DNA of 31,553 bases, from the NCBI GenBank assembly GCA_030917065.1, contig JAUPVL010000038.1, positions 1-31,553 of the forward strand. The letters run 5' to 3'. The translations under genes and the position numbers were made by a program. Positions 15,405 through 23,597 of the stretch are shown piece by piece (the first letter of the stretch is position 1; every line of letters begins with the position of its first letter). Below the pieces are notes generated by a model. That model saw only the letters and a list, made by a program, of their open reading frames with translations, was not told the DNA's origin and did no database searches. Source of the stretch: Patescibacteria group bacterium. Its GTDB lineage: Bacteria > Patescibacteriota > Saccharimonadia > CAILAD01 > BJGX01.

Positions 15405-17018
15405 ATGAATAAAATCGAAAAACAAATATTGATACTGTTGGCAATGGCTCAACTGATATTGACTCTGGATACTACAGTAATGAATGTATCTATCTCTGCG
15501 CTAGTAGTAGATCTCAACACCACAATTAGTGGAGTACAGAGTGCGATTACGTTTTATACATTAGTGATGGCGGCATTTATGATAGCTGGGGCCAAGGTGG
15601 GCGATATCATTGGTCGTAAAAAAGCATTTATTATTGGCTTGTGTATATATGGTACAGGCTCGGCTATTACCGCATTGGCCCCGAATATCACAGTTCTAAA
15701 ATTTGGCTGGTCACTACTTGAAGGTTTGGGGGCAGCACTTATTATACCTGCGATGATATCTCTTATTGCTAGCAATTTTAGTGCCGGTAGTCGAAGAGTA
15801 AAGGCCTATGGCACGCTCGCCGCTATGGCTGCAGTGGGTGCCGGTATCGGGCCGCTCGGGGGTGGTTTCTTGACTACTTATGCAAGCTGGCGCTACGCAT
15901 TTGCAGCAGAAGTGATTGTCGTTGTGTATCTTTTATTCCGACAGGGTATCATTGTAGACTCAAAGCTAGAGGGTACCAAGCCAAAACTCGATTGGCTAGG
16001 AGTAGGCCTACTGGCTGCTGCTATGATGACTATAGTGCAAGGCATACTGTATGCTAGTACCTATGGGTTGATCAGAGCCAGACAAGATTTTAGTATAGGT
16101 GGTCAGGTAGTGATTAATACTGGTGATATATCACCAACCATATGGTTTGTAGTAATAGGTAGTGTCATATTGCTGCTGTTTGTACTCTGGCAAAAGCATC
16201 GCGAAAAACGCAAGCTTTTTCCGCTCATACATCTTGGTCTATTCAAAAATTCGATAGTAAATGCTGGTAATGGTTCGATATTTGCTACACAATTTTTACT
16301 TGGTGGTACTATGTATGCTCTGGCACTTTTTTTACAAATGCAACTTGGCTATAACGCCTTGAAGACTGGCATTACCATGCTACCGCTCTCGCTCATGATA
16401 CTCGCGCTCGCTAGCCGTGGCTCTATTATGGCTACCAAATTTGCACCACGTCGTATTGTGCAGACCGGATTTGTACTGGTACTCATTGGCACACTTTGGT
16501 TGGGCTTGAGAGCGGGAAGCGCTACCAGTGGCGTGTACATGATATCACCACTTCTACTGATCGGCTCAGGTCTGGGTATTATATTCTCTCAACTACAAAA
16601 TCTCGTACAAAGTGCCGTTACTACCAAAGATTCTGCTGAAGCATCTGGGCTCTTTGCAACCTTCCAAAACCTTGGTATGAGTTTTGGTACTGCTATCTCT
16701 GGCGTTTTACTAGTTGCTACGCTAATCTTTGCCAGCAATAATGCTATAGAACAAGACACTACTCTCAATACAGAACAAAAACAACAACTCACAGCTGCAT
16801 ATCAAACCAAGGCACAAATAGCTACAGATGCTCAAATACAAGAAATGGTTGCAGATCAGCCAGCAGATGTGTCTGCGGCCGTGGTAGATATCAATGCTGT
16901 TGCTAGACAAGACTCTCTTAGCTACACTTTTATACTGCTTGCGGTCATAAGTGGTCTTGGGTTACTATCTACTATCAAGCTACCCGCCAATAAACCGGGT
17001 CCAAAAGCACTTGGCTAG
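15405..17018 (+). CDS. MFS multidrug exporter, DHA2 (EmrB/QacA) 14-TM family
   Basis: 537 residues, 14 predicted membrane helices. Proton-coupled drug or metabolite efflux pump. Motif D1-like 'LDTTVMNVSISALVVDL' lies in TM1 (about residues 21-37), and motif A 'GAKVGDIIGRKKAFIIG' in the loop between TM2 and TM3 (about 62-78). Motif C-like Gly/Pro-rich 'GAGIGPLGGGFL' is in TM5. A hydrophilic Gln-rich segment near 450-500 precedes the last helix. No MFP (EmrA) partner is nearby, in keeping with a membrane without an outer-membrane conduit. Substrate unknown. The metallopeptidase gene starts 17 nt after. Confidence 0.88.
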   Translation: MNKIEKQILILLAMAQLILTLDTTVMNVSISALVVDLNTTISGVQSAITFYTLVMAAFMIAGAKVGDIIGRKKAFIIGLCIYGTGSAITALAPNITVLKFGWSLLEGLGAALIIPAMISLIASNFSAGSRRVKAYGTLAAMAAVGAGIGPLGGGFLTTYASWRYAFAAEVIVVVYLLFRQGIIVDSKLEGTKPKLDWLGVGLLAAAMMTIVQGILYASTYGLIRARQDFSIGGQVVINTGDISPTIWFVVIGSVILLLFVLWQKHREKRKLFPLIHLGLFKNSIVNAGNGSIFATQFLLGGTMYALALFLQMQLGYNALKTGITMLPLSLMILALASRGSIMATKFAPRRIVQTGFVLVLIGTLWLGLRAGSATSGVYMISPLLLIGSGLGIIFSQLQNLVQSAVTTKDSAEASGLFATFQNLGMSFGTAISGVLLVATLIFASNNAIEQDTTLNTEQKQQLTAAYQTKAQIATDAQIQEMVADQPADVSAAVVDINAVARQDSLSYTFILLAVISGLGLLSTIKLPANKPGPKALG

Positions 17019-17035
17019 ATTACTTGCAGTTACTT

Positions 17036-17944
17036 ATGAGAGAACCAGAGTTCAATCAACCAAAAGACCATAGCTATAAAAAGATTAATCGTTCCGAATC
17101 ACAGCAGGTTGCAAGTCATTTAGCTCATACTGATCCCCAGCATGAGCCTAAGTCAGGGATTGCGCTCGAGAAATGGGAACAGCGCAAAGAAATACTTGAA
17201 AGAGCACGTAGTCAATCTATAGAAAGTATTAGAACCGCAATACAAGACGGTATTTTACCAAGATCTATCTCAGATAGAATAGATATCTTATCTAGTATTC
17301 CTCTAAACTTTGATTTGGATACACCCATGTACAATGGAGAATTTAGACCTGAAGAATGGGAAATAGATGTGTCTATATCTAGTAGTGAGAAGTACTATGC
17401 AGCTACGGTACATTTACTTGTGCATGAATTTATACACGTACTATCTGGTACAAGTAATATAGTATTGGACGAAGATATCATGGAAAACCGACGGACTGGC
17501 TTAGTAGCACGCAACGATTATAAAAATAAATACTCGTATTGGTGGCTCAACGAAGCAATTACCGAGATACTAGCTAGAAAAGTGTCTGGTGAGTATTATA
17601 CTCAATTGATAGGCGGAGAAGACGGTGCACACTACCAAGATGAAATAGATCTTTTACAACTCTTACTGAGTAAATCAAATCAGCCTCTAGACTACGTTCT
17701 TTTGGATGCCTATTTTGAAGATCGCAGTACGGATACACCAATCCCGTTGGCTAATGAATATGATGTAAACCCTCAGCAGCCTGCTATGCAAGCAATGGGT
17801 AAAATATTCAATAGAGTATTTGGCAAAGGATTCCTAAATAGACTAGATAGCCACCTGAAAAGCTACAAAGGCGTGGTTGAAATGAAACAAGTATTGAGTT
17901 CTAAAGACTTCTCCCCAGACGACATAAGAATGAAGACTAAATGA
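17036..17944 (+). CDS. Gluzincin-like putative zinc metallopeptidase
   Basis: 302 residues from ATG 17036; TTG 17024 would add four residues. The HExxH zinc motif appears as HEFIH at 130-134 within 'HLLVHEFIHVLSG', and a downstream 'NEAITE' at 172-177 supplies the probable third ligand Glu173, the arrangement of gluzincin (MA clan) peptidases. There is no signal peptide or membrane segment, so it looks cytoplasmic unless exported in an unrecognised way. The N-terminal 60 residues are polar and low in conservation. I do not recognise a named family; peptidase activity is inferred from the motif pair. It probably shares a transcript with the MFS gene upstream. Confidence 0.65.
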   Translation: MREPEFNQPKDHSYKKINRSESQQVASHLAHTDPQHEPKSGIALEKWEQRKEILERARSQSIESIRTAIQDGILPRSISDRIDILSSIPLNFDLDTPMYNGEFRPEEWEIDVSISSSEKYYAATVHLLVHEFIHVLSGTSNIVLDEDIMENRRTGLVARNDYKNKYSYWWLNEAITEILARKVSGEYYTQLIGGEDGAHYQDEIDLLQLLLSKSNQPLDYVLLDAYFEDRSTDTPIPLANEYDVNPQQPAMQAMGKIFNRVFGKGFLNRLDSHLKSYKGVVEMKQVLSSKDFSPDDIRMKTK

Positions 17945-18009
17945 TACAACAATACACTTGAATAGTCAGAGACATGTCCAAATCTAACTGAACTAACATG
18001 TAAGCATGG

Positions 18010-18015
18010 TATAAT
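18010..18015 (+). promoter_or_regulatory. -10 box for the DUF6325/SHOCT pair
   Basis: Perfect TATAAT, with a weak CTGAAC (17988-17993) at 16-nt spacing. Two copies of the palindrome ACATGT (17972-17977 and 17997-18002) flank the -35 region with 25-nt centre spacing and may be operator half-sites. Confidence 0.45.
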
Positions 18016-18046
18016 ATAAGCATAGTATTTAAGTAAAGGAGCACAC

Positions 18047-18463
18047 ATGCGCGGACCAATCGACTTCATCATAGTAAATTTTAAAGGCAATAACTTCACT
18101 GGAGGAGTATTGGAAGAACTTAGCAAAGTTGTCAAAAGCGGTACTATTGCAGTACTAGACATTGCGCTTATTACCAAAGACAAAGATGGTCAAGTAGTAG
18201 CACTAGAGTTAAGTGATATGCAGGATGCTGGAGTGGCTGAATTTGCTAAGGATAACTCTGTACAATCTGGACTCATCACACAAGATGACGTCGCCGAAGT
18301 TGCTGATATTATTGCAGAAAATAGCTCGGTAGGACTACTGGTCATCGAACAACTTTGGGCGAAGGGCCTCAAAAAAGCCATCATAGATGCTGACGGAGAA
18401 TTGATAGCCGAAGGAAGAATCCATCCTGAAGCCGCCGAAGAATTAAATAAGAAGGGAGAATAG
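18047..18463 (+). CDS. DUF6325-like cytoplasmic protein
   Basis: 138 residues; ATG preceded by AAAGGAG at a good distance. The pattern 'GPIDFIIVNFKGNNFTGGVL', then 'GTIAVLDIALITKDKDGQV' and a C-terminal 'IHPEAAEE' matches a small family common in Actinobacteria (DUF6325, recalled, not searched). No membrane segment or catalytic motif. In Actinobacteria such genes sit next to SHOCT-domain genes, as here (next gene 2 nt away), so the two products probably act together, perhaps in a stress response. Biochemical role unknown. Confidence 0.7.
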   Translation: MRGPIDFIIVNFKGNNFTGGVLEELSKVVKSGTIAVLDIALITKDKDGQVVALELSDMQDAGVAEFAKDNSVQSGLITQDDVAEVADIIAENSSVGLLVIEQLWAKGLKKAIIDADGELIAEGRIHPEAAEELNKKGE

Positions 18464-18465
18464 TT

Positions 18466-18726
18466 ATGCCAGGATTATTAAGAGGAATGGCCCGAACAGC
18501 AGTTGTGGCCGGTACAGCAACCGCAGTATCAAATAATGTCAGTAGAAGGCAAGCTGGCAGGTATGCTCAAGAGGATGCCGCTAACGCACCAACACAAGAA
18601 GCAACCACTGCGCCAAATACCGACGATCAGTTTGCTCAGCTCAAGCAGTTAGGTGAGCTAAAAGAGCAAGGAGTACTTACTCAAGCCGAGTTCGATGCTA
18701 AAAAAGCCCAAATATTGGGTTTGTAA
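18466..18726 (+). CDS. Small SHOCT-domain protein
   Basis: 86 residues; ATG with GAAGGGAG upstream, 2 nt after the DUF6325-like gene. The N-terminus 'LLRGMARTAVVAGTATAV' is a weakly hydrophobic helix; the middle is a low-complexity Ala/Thr/Gln linker; the C-terminal 30 residues ('LGELKEQGVLTQAEFDAKKA' then QILGL) are a textbook SHOCT (short C-terminal) domain, thought to be an oligomerisation or membrane-association module. A hairpin with TATATAG/CTATATA (18732-18755) lies downstream but lacks a U-tract. Confidence 0.85.
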   Translation: MPGLLRGMARTAVVAGTATAVSNNVSRRQAGRYAQEDAANAPTQEATTAPNTDDQFAQLKQLGELKEQGVLTQAEFDAKKAQILGL

Positions 18727-18799
18727 TTAGCTATATAGAGTTGCCTCGCTATATAAAAATGGTTGGGTTTTAATCTGTTAAGCTAACCATTCTTTGCGG

Positions 18800-18805
18800 T
18801 ACAAT
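18800..18805 (+). promoter_or_regulatory. -10 box upstream of the ECF sigma gene
   Basis: TACAAT ending 15 nt before ATG 18821; a TTG at 18794 that could extend the ORF overlaps it, arguing for the ATG. An inverted repeat ATGGTT...AACCAT (18760-18790) lies just upstream and could be an operator. Confidence 0.35.
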
Positions 18806-18820
18806 AAAACAGCTATAAAT

Positions 18821-19408
18821 ATGTCATTAGATAAAAACTCTACCCCAGATCTAATATCTGTAGTAAAAAAAGCCAAGGAAGGTGACAAGGCGGCTTTTGA
18901 AGAGCTGTACAACGAATATTTCGCACCGCTTAATCGCTATATATTAATAAGAGTTGGTGATGTAAGTGAAGCAGAGGATCTTACTCAATTAGTTTTTATA
19001 AAATTTTACAAAAATCTAGCAAACTGGCAAGACAAAGGTTACCAGCCATCGGCATATTTGTTTACCATAGCTAGAAGTGTTATAGCTGATTATTATCGTT
19101 CGCGAGGACGCAAAGGATCGAAGCTATCCAATTCAGAAGAAGTGCTGGCACTGATATCCGACTCGTCACAAAACCCCCACCAAGACGTTATACAAAGTGA
19201 AGAAATTAGAACACTATACAAAAACCTGAAGACACTGCCACAAAAATATCAAGAAGTTCTCGTGTTGCGATATATCGAAAATCTTAGTAGTAAAGAAATA
19301 TCACAAGTCATAGGTAAGTCTGATGTCGCTACACGAAAAATGCTTTCACGCGCCGTATCTGCGCTGGCAGAAGTTACGAAGAAGAATAATAGGCCACCAA
19401 GAGAATAA
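18821..19408 (+). CDS. ECF-type RNA polymerase sigma factor
   Basis: 195 residues from ATG 18821. Region 2 (about 20-85) has 'FEELYNEYFAPLNRYIL', 'AEDLTQLVFIKFYKNL' and the -10-recognition helix 'AYLFTIARSVIADYYR'. Region 4 (about 128-182) has 'LPQKYQEVLVLRYIENLSSKEI', quoted here only in part as the family's helix-turn-helix entry, ending with ATRKMLSRA. No region 3 or 1.1, as expected for ECF (group 4) factors. It lies 3 nt before a single-TM protein with anti-sigma layout, so it is likely held at the membrane until a signal arrives. It may control its own operon and could regulate the nearby carotenoid locus, but no target promoter is demonstrated. Confidence 0.9.
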   Translation: MSLDKNSTPDLISVVKKAKEGDKAAFEELYNEYFAPLNRYILIRVGDVSEAEDLTQLVFIKFYKNLANWQDKGYQPSAYLFTIARSVIADYYRSRGRKGSKLSNSEEVLALISDSSQNPHQDVIQSEEIRTLYKNLKTLPQKYQEVLVLRYIENLSSKEISQVIGKSDVATRKMLSRAVSALAEVTKKNNRPPRE

Positions 19409-19411
19409 ACT

Positions 19412-19924
19412 ATGAAGATTATAGCTACAAAACACATCAATATTGAAGATGAAAAAATAGCAAAGAAGCTCAATGCTCTTTGTGCCAATCCGGATAACTG
19501 CAAAACTCTTTTGGAACAGACTTTGTCTAAAATCGATTTTGAAGAATCAGATCTACAAAAGAGAAATATTCTCAATGCCACGATAAATCAAGGCGATAAA
19601 GAGTCAGAAACTGGATCTTACGACATGGCTAGATTTTCTAAGCTCAAGTTATATATGCCTATTGCAGCCGTTATGATTTTGCTGGCAGGCGGAATTTTTG
19701 TTGGCAACATCGGGTTTAACAATAATTCTAGCACGAGTGTGATAAACAGTACTGCAAGTAAACCTGACGGCACAGTTGCCACAGTGGCCACGGCACTGAC
19801 TAATGAGTCAAATAGTGAGCTAGATATTGAGAATCAGTTACAGGCTGAGATGCAGGCGTCTATTGATGATGTTTATAATTCTACTAAGTCAGTTGGAGAA
19901 GTAAGCGATGAAATATCACTATAA
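19412..19924 (+). CDS. Putative membrane anti-sigma factor
   Basis: 170 residues, 3 nt after the ECF sigma stop. A cytoplasmic N-terminal part (1-78) with two Cys (about residues 24 and 29, in CANPDNC) is followed by one membrane helix (about 80-101) and an external Ser/Thr/Asn-rich tail (102-170). The layout and position match anti-sigma factors, but the ZAS zinc motif HxxxCxxC is not seen, so this is context-based. It overlaps the next gene by 17 nt, tying the three products together. Confidence 0.6.
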   Translation: MKIIATKHINIEDEKIAKKLNALCANPDNCKTLLEQTLSKIDFEESDLQKRNILNATINQGDKESETGSYDMARFSKLKLYMPIAAVMILLAGGIFVGNIGFNNNSSTSVINSTASKPDGTVATVATALTNESNSELDIENQLQAEMQASIDDVYNSTKSVGEVSDEISL

Positions 19925-20672
19925 AATAAATACACTACTAAGTGCCTTGTTCGTATTAGGCGTATTGATAAGCCTGAATTATACAAGTACTGCTCAAGCA
20001 GAGTCTATACCCACAAGAGAAGATGCCAGGTCTGAGATATGCAGTAGGATAGATGATATAGAGAGCAAAATGCAAGATAGCATGTCGTCAAGACAACAAG
20101 CTCTGGAAAAACGCCGAAGTGACCAAGCTAAAAAAATGCAGTCAAATTTTGAGAACAAAGCCTTACAAATATCGGAGTTAAGAACTCAGTGGGACAAAAA
20201 CAGATCTAGTCATTATGAAAAACTAGGTGAAAAAGCTACTACTCAAGAGCAAAAATCGGCTCTGGAGGAGTTCAAGAACACCATAGAATCAGCCGTAGCA
20301 AAAAGAAGGGCAGCATTTGACCAGGCAACGCAGGACTATCGTAATTCAATTGACTATACTATGAATAATAAACAAAATGGTATAGAAGAAATCGTTAATA
20401 CTTACAAATCACAACTTACCCAAGCTCAACAACAGCTCAGCACTGATTGTCGGCAGAGCAAATCTGAGCTTGAGATAAGGCAAAGTTTTAATAGTCGTCT
20501 TCAACAAGCAAAGAATAATCTCACAAATGATCAGGCTGGAGTGGACCAAATAGCACTTCAAATAAATCAAGCCAAACAAAACAGGCTCAATATCATCGAA
20601 GCGGCAACTCAAGAATTTAAATCTACGCTTGAGTCAGCAAAGGCCAGTCTAAAATCTGTACTTCAGCAGTAG
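19908..20672 (+). CDS. Exported coiled-coil protein
   Basis: 254 residues. A signal peptide is clear: KYHYK, a hydrophobic core, and a probable AQA|E cleavage site near residue 31. The mature part is almost entirely heptad-like, Gln/Lys/Glu-rich helix (about 40-254) with two Cys (about residues 44 and 182) that could form a disulfide. No enzymatic motif. Overlapping the anti-sigma-like gene by 17 nt, it may be the sensed or output component of the sigma module. It resembles generic extracellular or wall-associated coiled coils; no family recognised. Confidence 0.7.
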   Translation: MKYHYKINTLLSALFVLGVLISLNYTSTAQAESIPTREDARSEICSRIDDIESKMQDSMSSRQQALEKRRSDQAKKMQSNFENKALQISELRTQWDKNRSSHYEKLGEKATTQEQKSALEEFKNTIESAVAKRRAAFDQATQDYRNSIDYTMNNKQNGIEEIVNTYKSQLTQAQQQLSTDCRQSKSELEIRQSFNSRLQQAKNNLTNDQAGVDQIALQINQAKQNRLNIIEAATQEFKSTLESAKASLKSVLQQ

Positions 20673-20681
20673 TGTCTTATA

Positions 20682-20711
20682 TTGGCAATTAGTATATCGT
20701 TGTTTTACAAT
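20682..20711 (+). promoter_or_regulatory. Strong promoter giving a leaderless kinase mRNA
   Basis: TTGGCA (20682-20687), 18-nt spacer, TACAAT (20706-20711), then AATAACT and ATG 20719. The 7-nt gap predicts transcription starting at the start codon. No Shine-Dalgarno. Confidence 0.6.
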
Positions 20712-20718
20712 AATAACT

Positions 20719-21297
20719 ATGAAAACTAGTCGAATTATAATTGGACTGGTGGGTGAGCCATCTGGCGGTAAAGATACAGCTGCGGATTACCTTGTAAAAA
20801 AGTATAAGTTTACTCATGTTTCTACAGGAGATCTAGTGAGAGAGTATATCACAAGTAACAAGCTTGGCGATCTAACACGTCAAAATCTCAAAGCAGCAGC
20901 TATCAAATTAAGAGAACAATTTGGTTCTGATTATTTGGCCGATACCGCACTACAAAGTACAAAATCAGATCGTATCGTGGTGAGTGGTCTAAGAACAGTT
21001 GCAGAAGTGCACTGTATACAACTCAACAAAGGTATTATCCTATGCGTCAATGCAAATATTAAAACTCGTTTTGAAAGAGCTAAGCAAAGAGGCAGGATAG
21101 GGGAGGATATAGACTATGAAACATTCAAAAAGATTCAGGCTAGTGAGCAAAGAAGTCAAGATCCCAACAGACAAAATGTAGAAGCAGTCATTTCTATAGC
21201 AGACGAGAACATTCAGAATAACGGTAGTCTGCAGGAGCTGTACTCACAGATAGACGATTTTATGAACCGACTTATCAAAAGAGAACATTTGGCTTGA
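20719..21297 (+). CDS. P-loop nucleotide/CoA kinase-like protein
   Basis: 192 residues. P-loop GEPSGGKD at 12-19 (Lys18) near the N-terminus, then 'FTHVSTGDLVREYI' (a lid/substrate helix as in NMP kinases and dephospho-CoA kinase) and 'RIVVSGLRTVAEVHCIQ' (about 90-106), which resembles the 'DGxRxxxEVE' motif of UPF0200/CoaE-like kinases. A basic LID stretch (RFERAKQRGR) follows. The substrate may be dephospho-CoA or a nucleoside monophosphate; sequence alone does not settle it. It ends 7 nt before the convergent carotenoid elongase gene with no terminator between. Confidence 0.7.
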   Translation: MKTSRIIIGLVGEPSGGKDTAADYLVKKYKFTHVSTGDLVREYITSNKLGDLTRQNLKAAAIKLREQFGSDYLADTALQSTKSDRIVVSGLRTVAEVHCIQLNKGIILCVNANIKTRFERAKQRGRIGEDIDYETFKKIQASEQRSQDPNRQNVEAVISIADENIQNNGSLQELYSQIDDFMNRLIKREHLA

Positions 21298-21304
21298 ATG
21301 TGGC

Positions 21305-23314
21305 CTAAAATACTTCAGTACGGCTTTGCCAACGTGGCTTAAAAAGCTCGTAGTTTAGCATGGAGTATATAAGTATACACAGAGATATAAAGACCCCTAG
21401 TGGGTACAACAACGTAGATACAATACTTTGTTTTGAAATAATTGTTATGATTAGTCTGTTTACGTAGCTTAGTCCAATTGCGATAACAAGAAGCCATATA
21501 CCAAGATACATACTTGTAAATATAAGATATATCAGCAAAATACCAGGGACCACAAGTACAAAAATACCACCCAAGAACAGTGACAAGGTAAGTGGCATGG
21601 AGAAGTGTAGGGCTGGATAGAATCGTCTGATATTTTGTGCGATTATCAATCTTAGATTTGCATGGTTTTGACTCGTTGCAATATCAGTTCCTAGGTAGAA
21701 TCCTGTATCCAGTCCTTTTGATTTAACAGCCGCTGCTAGGTCAAAGTCTTCTAGGGGACTTTTTCGAACAAGCTCAAAACCTCCCAAGCTAACGATACTA
21801 GATCTAGTAAATGCCATCATACTACCGCTCGCATTGACTGAGTTTGGTCTTTTTTTGGCTAAGTATGCCGAGGGAAACAGTCCAAGCATGAAATAAAGAT
21901 TTTGGCTCAGTATAATCTGTTGAGCTATGCTCTGGTTTTGGTCGGCTGGTAGTATAGACACCAAACTTAGCTTTTTGTGTTTTATAAGGCCAGCGACTAT
22001 AGACAAAGAATTTGCCAAAAGTATTGTATCTGCACCCAATAATACTACTATATCACCAGTAGCTTTATTGAGTAGCTGCTGAGAGACCCAGGCGTTTAGT
22101 GTCCATCCAGGTTCAATAGGCTTGGTGTCTATGATTTTTAGTCTAGGATCTTGAAAGCTCTCGGCAATTTTACGTGTATTATCATTTGAGCCAAGATCAG
22201 TAAAGATTATCTCAAAATGTGGATATTGCTGCCCCAGCACAGCGAGTAATGTAGAGCTAATGTTGTCTTGTTGGTTGTATGCATGCATGATGATGCTAAT
22301 CTTTGGCCATTCTTGAAGCCTCTGGGTGGTTGGCCGTACAAAGGCTCTGATATTATATATAGTAATTCCTAGTTGGGCCAAAAAGAATATCAGTAAGAAG
22401 AATCCAAACAACAGTATATAGCTACTACTAACACCAAATGGATCATAAACAAATAATAATATCTGGCATATCCCAAAACCGACTATCATGTTTAGCCACA
22501 TAAAATTTTGCCATCCACGATGATACTGGTTGCTTCTTGCGTCAGATTTGTATTTTCTAAACACCGCTACATTTAATACATAAACACCCAGTAATATTGA
22601 GGCTAGGATGCCGACAGGAAAATAGAATATGAGTGTAATCACGCAAGTTATTGAGTACATAACTAAACTAAAAGTATTTGTTCGTTTGGCACCCAGAACC
22701 GTTCCTATAGATTTTATATTGGCAGCTCTATCTGGCTTTATATCTTGTATAGAACCAAATGCTTGACTTGCCATGCCCCAGCATAAGAAGGCGATTATTG
22801 CTGGCCAATAGTTACTTATTTCGTTTACAAATACCAATCCGAATACAAAGGGACCTACAAAGTGCAGGCTTGAGTTTAAGGCATCTAGAAACGGCACTTC
22901 CTTAAACCTAAGTGGTTTTGCACTGTAGCTAAGGCAGAAAAATACTAACAAAATAATACCGATACGAACCAAGGTATCTCCAATGGTCATAAAGTAAATA
23001 ATAAAAGGCAAGTTTGCCAGTGCTATTGCCAACCAAAGTTGACCGTGCTTGTTCTTGGCGAGTATTGCCCCCTCTATAGAGTTTTTACGAGGGTTTTTAA
23101 TGTCTGATTCATAGTCATATATGTCATTAACACCATACATCAATAGGTTGTATGGGAATAGAAAATAAATTGTGCCTATAACCGCGGTAATATCAAAAGA
23201 TTTGAGAGCGATTAGATATCCAACCAAAAACGGTGCAGCGGTATTGACCCAGCTCACCGGCCTACTAGTCGCGATTATTTCTTTTAGGGATAGTTTTTTT
23301 GGATTATTCTTCAT
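21305..23314 (-). CDS. crtEb: Lycopene elongase (UbiA/CrtEb type) fused to a GT2 glycosyltransferase
   Basis: 669 residues, last gene of a minus-strand operon; its start overlaps crtYd by 11 nt. Residues about 1-290 are a UbiA prenyltransferase with seven to nine helices and both Asp-rich motifs: NDIYDYESD at 63-71 (followed by NPRK, as in C50 carotenoid elongases) and DIKPD at 191-195. Known relatives add dimethylallyl units to lycopene ends to give C50 carotenoids. Residues about 337-565 are a GT2 domain like the carotenoid glycosyltransferase CrtQ: 'IIMHAYNQQDNISSTLLAVL' (quoted to 20), Asp373, GAD at 427-429, ED at 522-523, and QNIRRF at 560-565. Three C-terminal helices end the protein. 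The DxD motif is GAD, so metal/sugar-nucleotide binding may be altered. The fusion implies extension and glycosylation of the same carotenoid end. Glycosyl donor unknown. Confidence 0.88.
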   Translation of the reverse strand: MKNNPKKLSLKEIIATSRPVSWVNTAAPFLVGYLIALKSFDITAVIGTIYFLFPYNLLMYGVNDIYDYESDIKNPRKNSIEGAILAKNKHGQLWLAIALANLPFIIYFMTIGDTLVRIGIILLVFFCLSYSAKPLRFKEVPFLDALNSSLHFVGPFVFGLVFVNEISNYWPAIIAFLCWGMASQAFGSIQDIKPDRAANIKSIGTVLGAKRTNTFSLVMYSITCVITLIFYFPVGILASILLGVYVLNVAVFRKYKSDARSNQYHRGWQNFMWLNMIVGFGICQILLFVYDPFGVSSSYILLFGFFLLIFFLAQLGITIYNIRAFVRPTTQRLQEWPKISIIMHAYNQQDNISSTLLAVLGQQYPHFEIIFTDLGSNDNTRKIAESFQDPRLKIIDTKPIEPGWTLNAWVSQQLLNKATGDIVVLLGADTILLANSLSIVAGLIKHKKLSLVSILPADQNQSIAQQIILSQNLYFMLGLFPSAYLAKKRPNSVNASGSMMAFTRSSIVSLGGFELVRKSPLEDFDLAAAVKSKGLDTGFYLGTDIATSQNHANLRLIIAQNIRRFYPALHFSMPLTLSLFLGGIFVLVVPGILLIYLIFTSMYLGIWLLVIAIGLSYVNRLIITIISKQSIVSTLLYPLGVFISLCILIYSMLNYELFKPRWQSRTEVF

Positions 23315-23597
23315 TTACAAAATGCTCATACAGGGCAGGAATTAATATAATTACTGATATTAGATATCCAAAGTCTTCGATGGGGATGCTGCCTAGCCTA
23401 AAGTTCAATATAAGACTACTATTATACATTACAATAGGAAGACTAGTTAAGTATGTGTCAAATACCAACATCATGACAAGCATGATCAAAGATACTGCCA
23501 TCAGCGCCTTAGTATTTACGATTTTTAATCTAAGCCTGACAAATAGAAGTATAGATACTATTACTAAGCTTACGCTCAATGTCAGATAGCTATACAT
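23304..23597 (-). CDS. crtYd: Lycopene cyclase subunit CrtYd (CrtYf-like)
   Basis: 97 residues, three membrane helices. Carries PIEDF at 72-76 followed by 'GYLISVIILIPALYEHF', the signature of the second subunit of heterodimeric lycopene/C50 cyclases. It partners CrtYc to form end rings by proton-initiated cyclisation in the membrane. Overlaps crtYc by 8 nt upstream and the elongase by 11 nt downstream. Order crtYc-crtYd-elongase equals crtYe-crtYf-crtEb of Corynebacterium C50 clusters, so C50 cyclisation is more likely than plain beta-carotene formation; ring type (epsilon, beta, gamma) cannot be read from sequence. Confidence 0.88.
   Translation of the reverse strand: MYSYLTLSVSLVIVSILLFVRLRLKIVNTKALMAVSLIMLVMMLVFDTYLTSLPIVMYNSSLILNFRLGSIPIEDFGYLISVIILIPALYEHFVNEE

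Noticed and set aside
18732..18755. Terminator after the SHOCT gene
   Set aside because: The TATATAG/CTATATA stem is AT-only and is followed by an A-rich rather than T-rich run.
23299..23589. 96-residue plus-strand ORF in the carotenoid locus
   Set aside because: It is the exact antisense of crtYd, which has the conserved PIEDF motif and operon overlaps.
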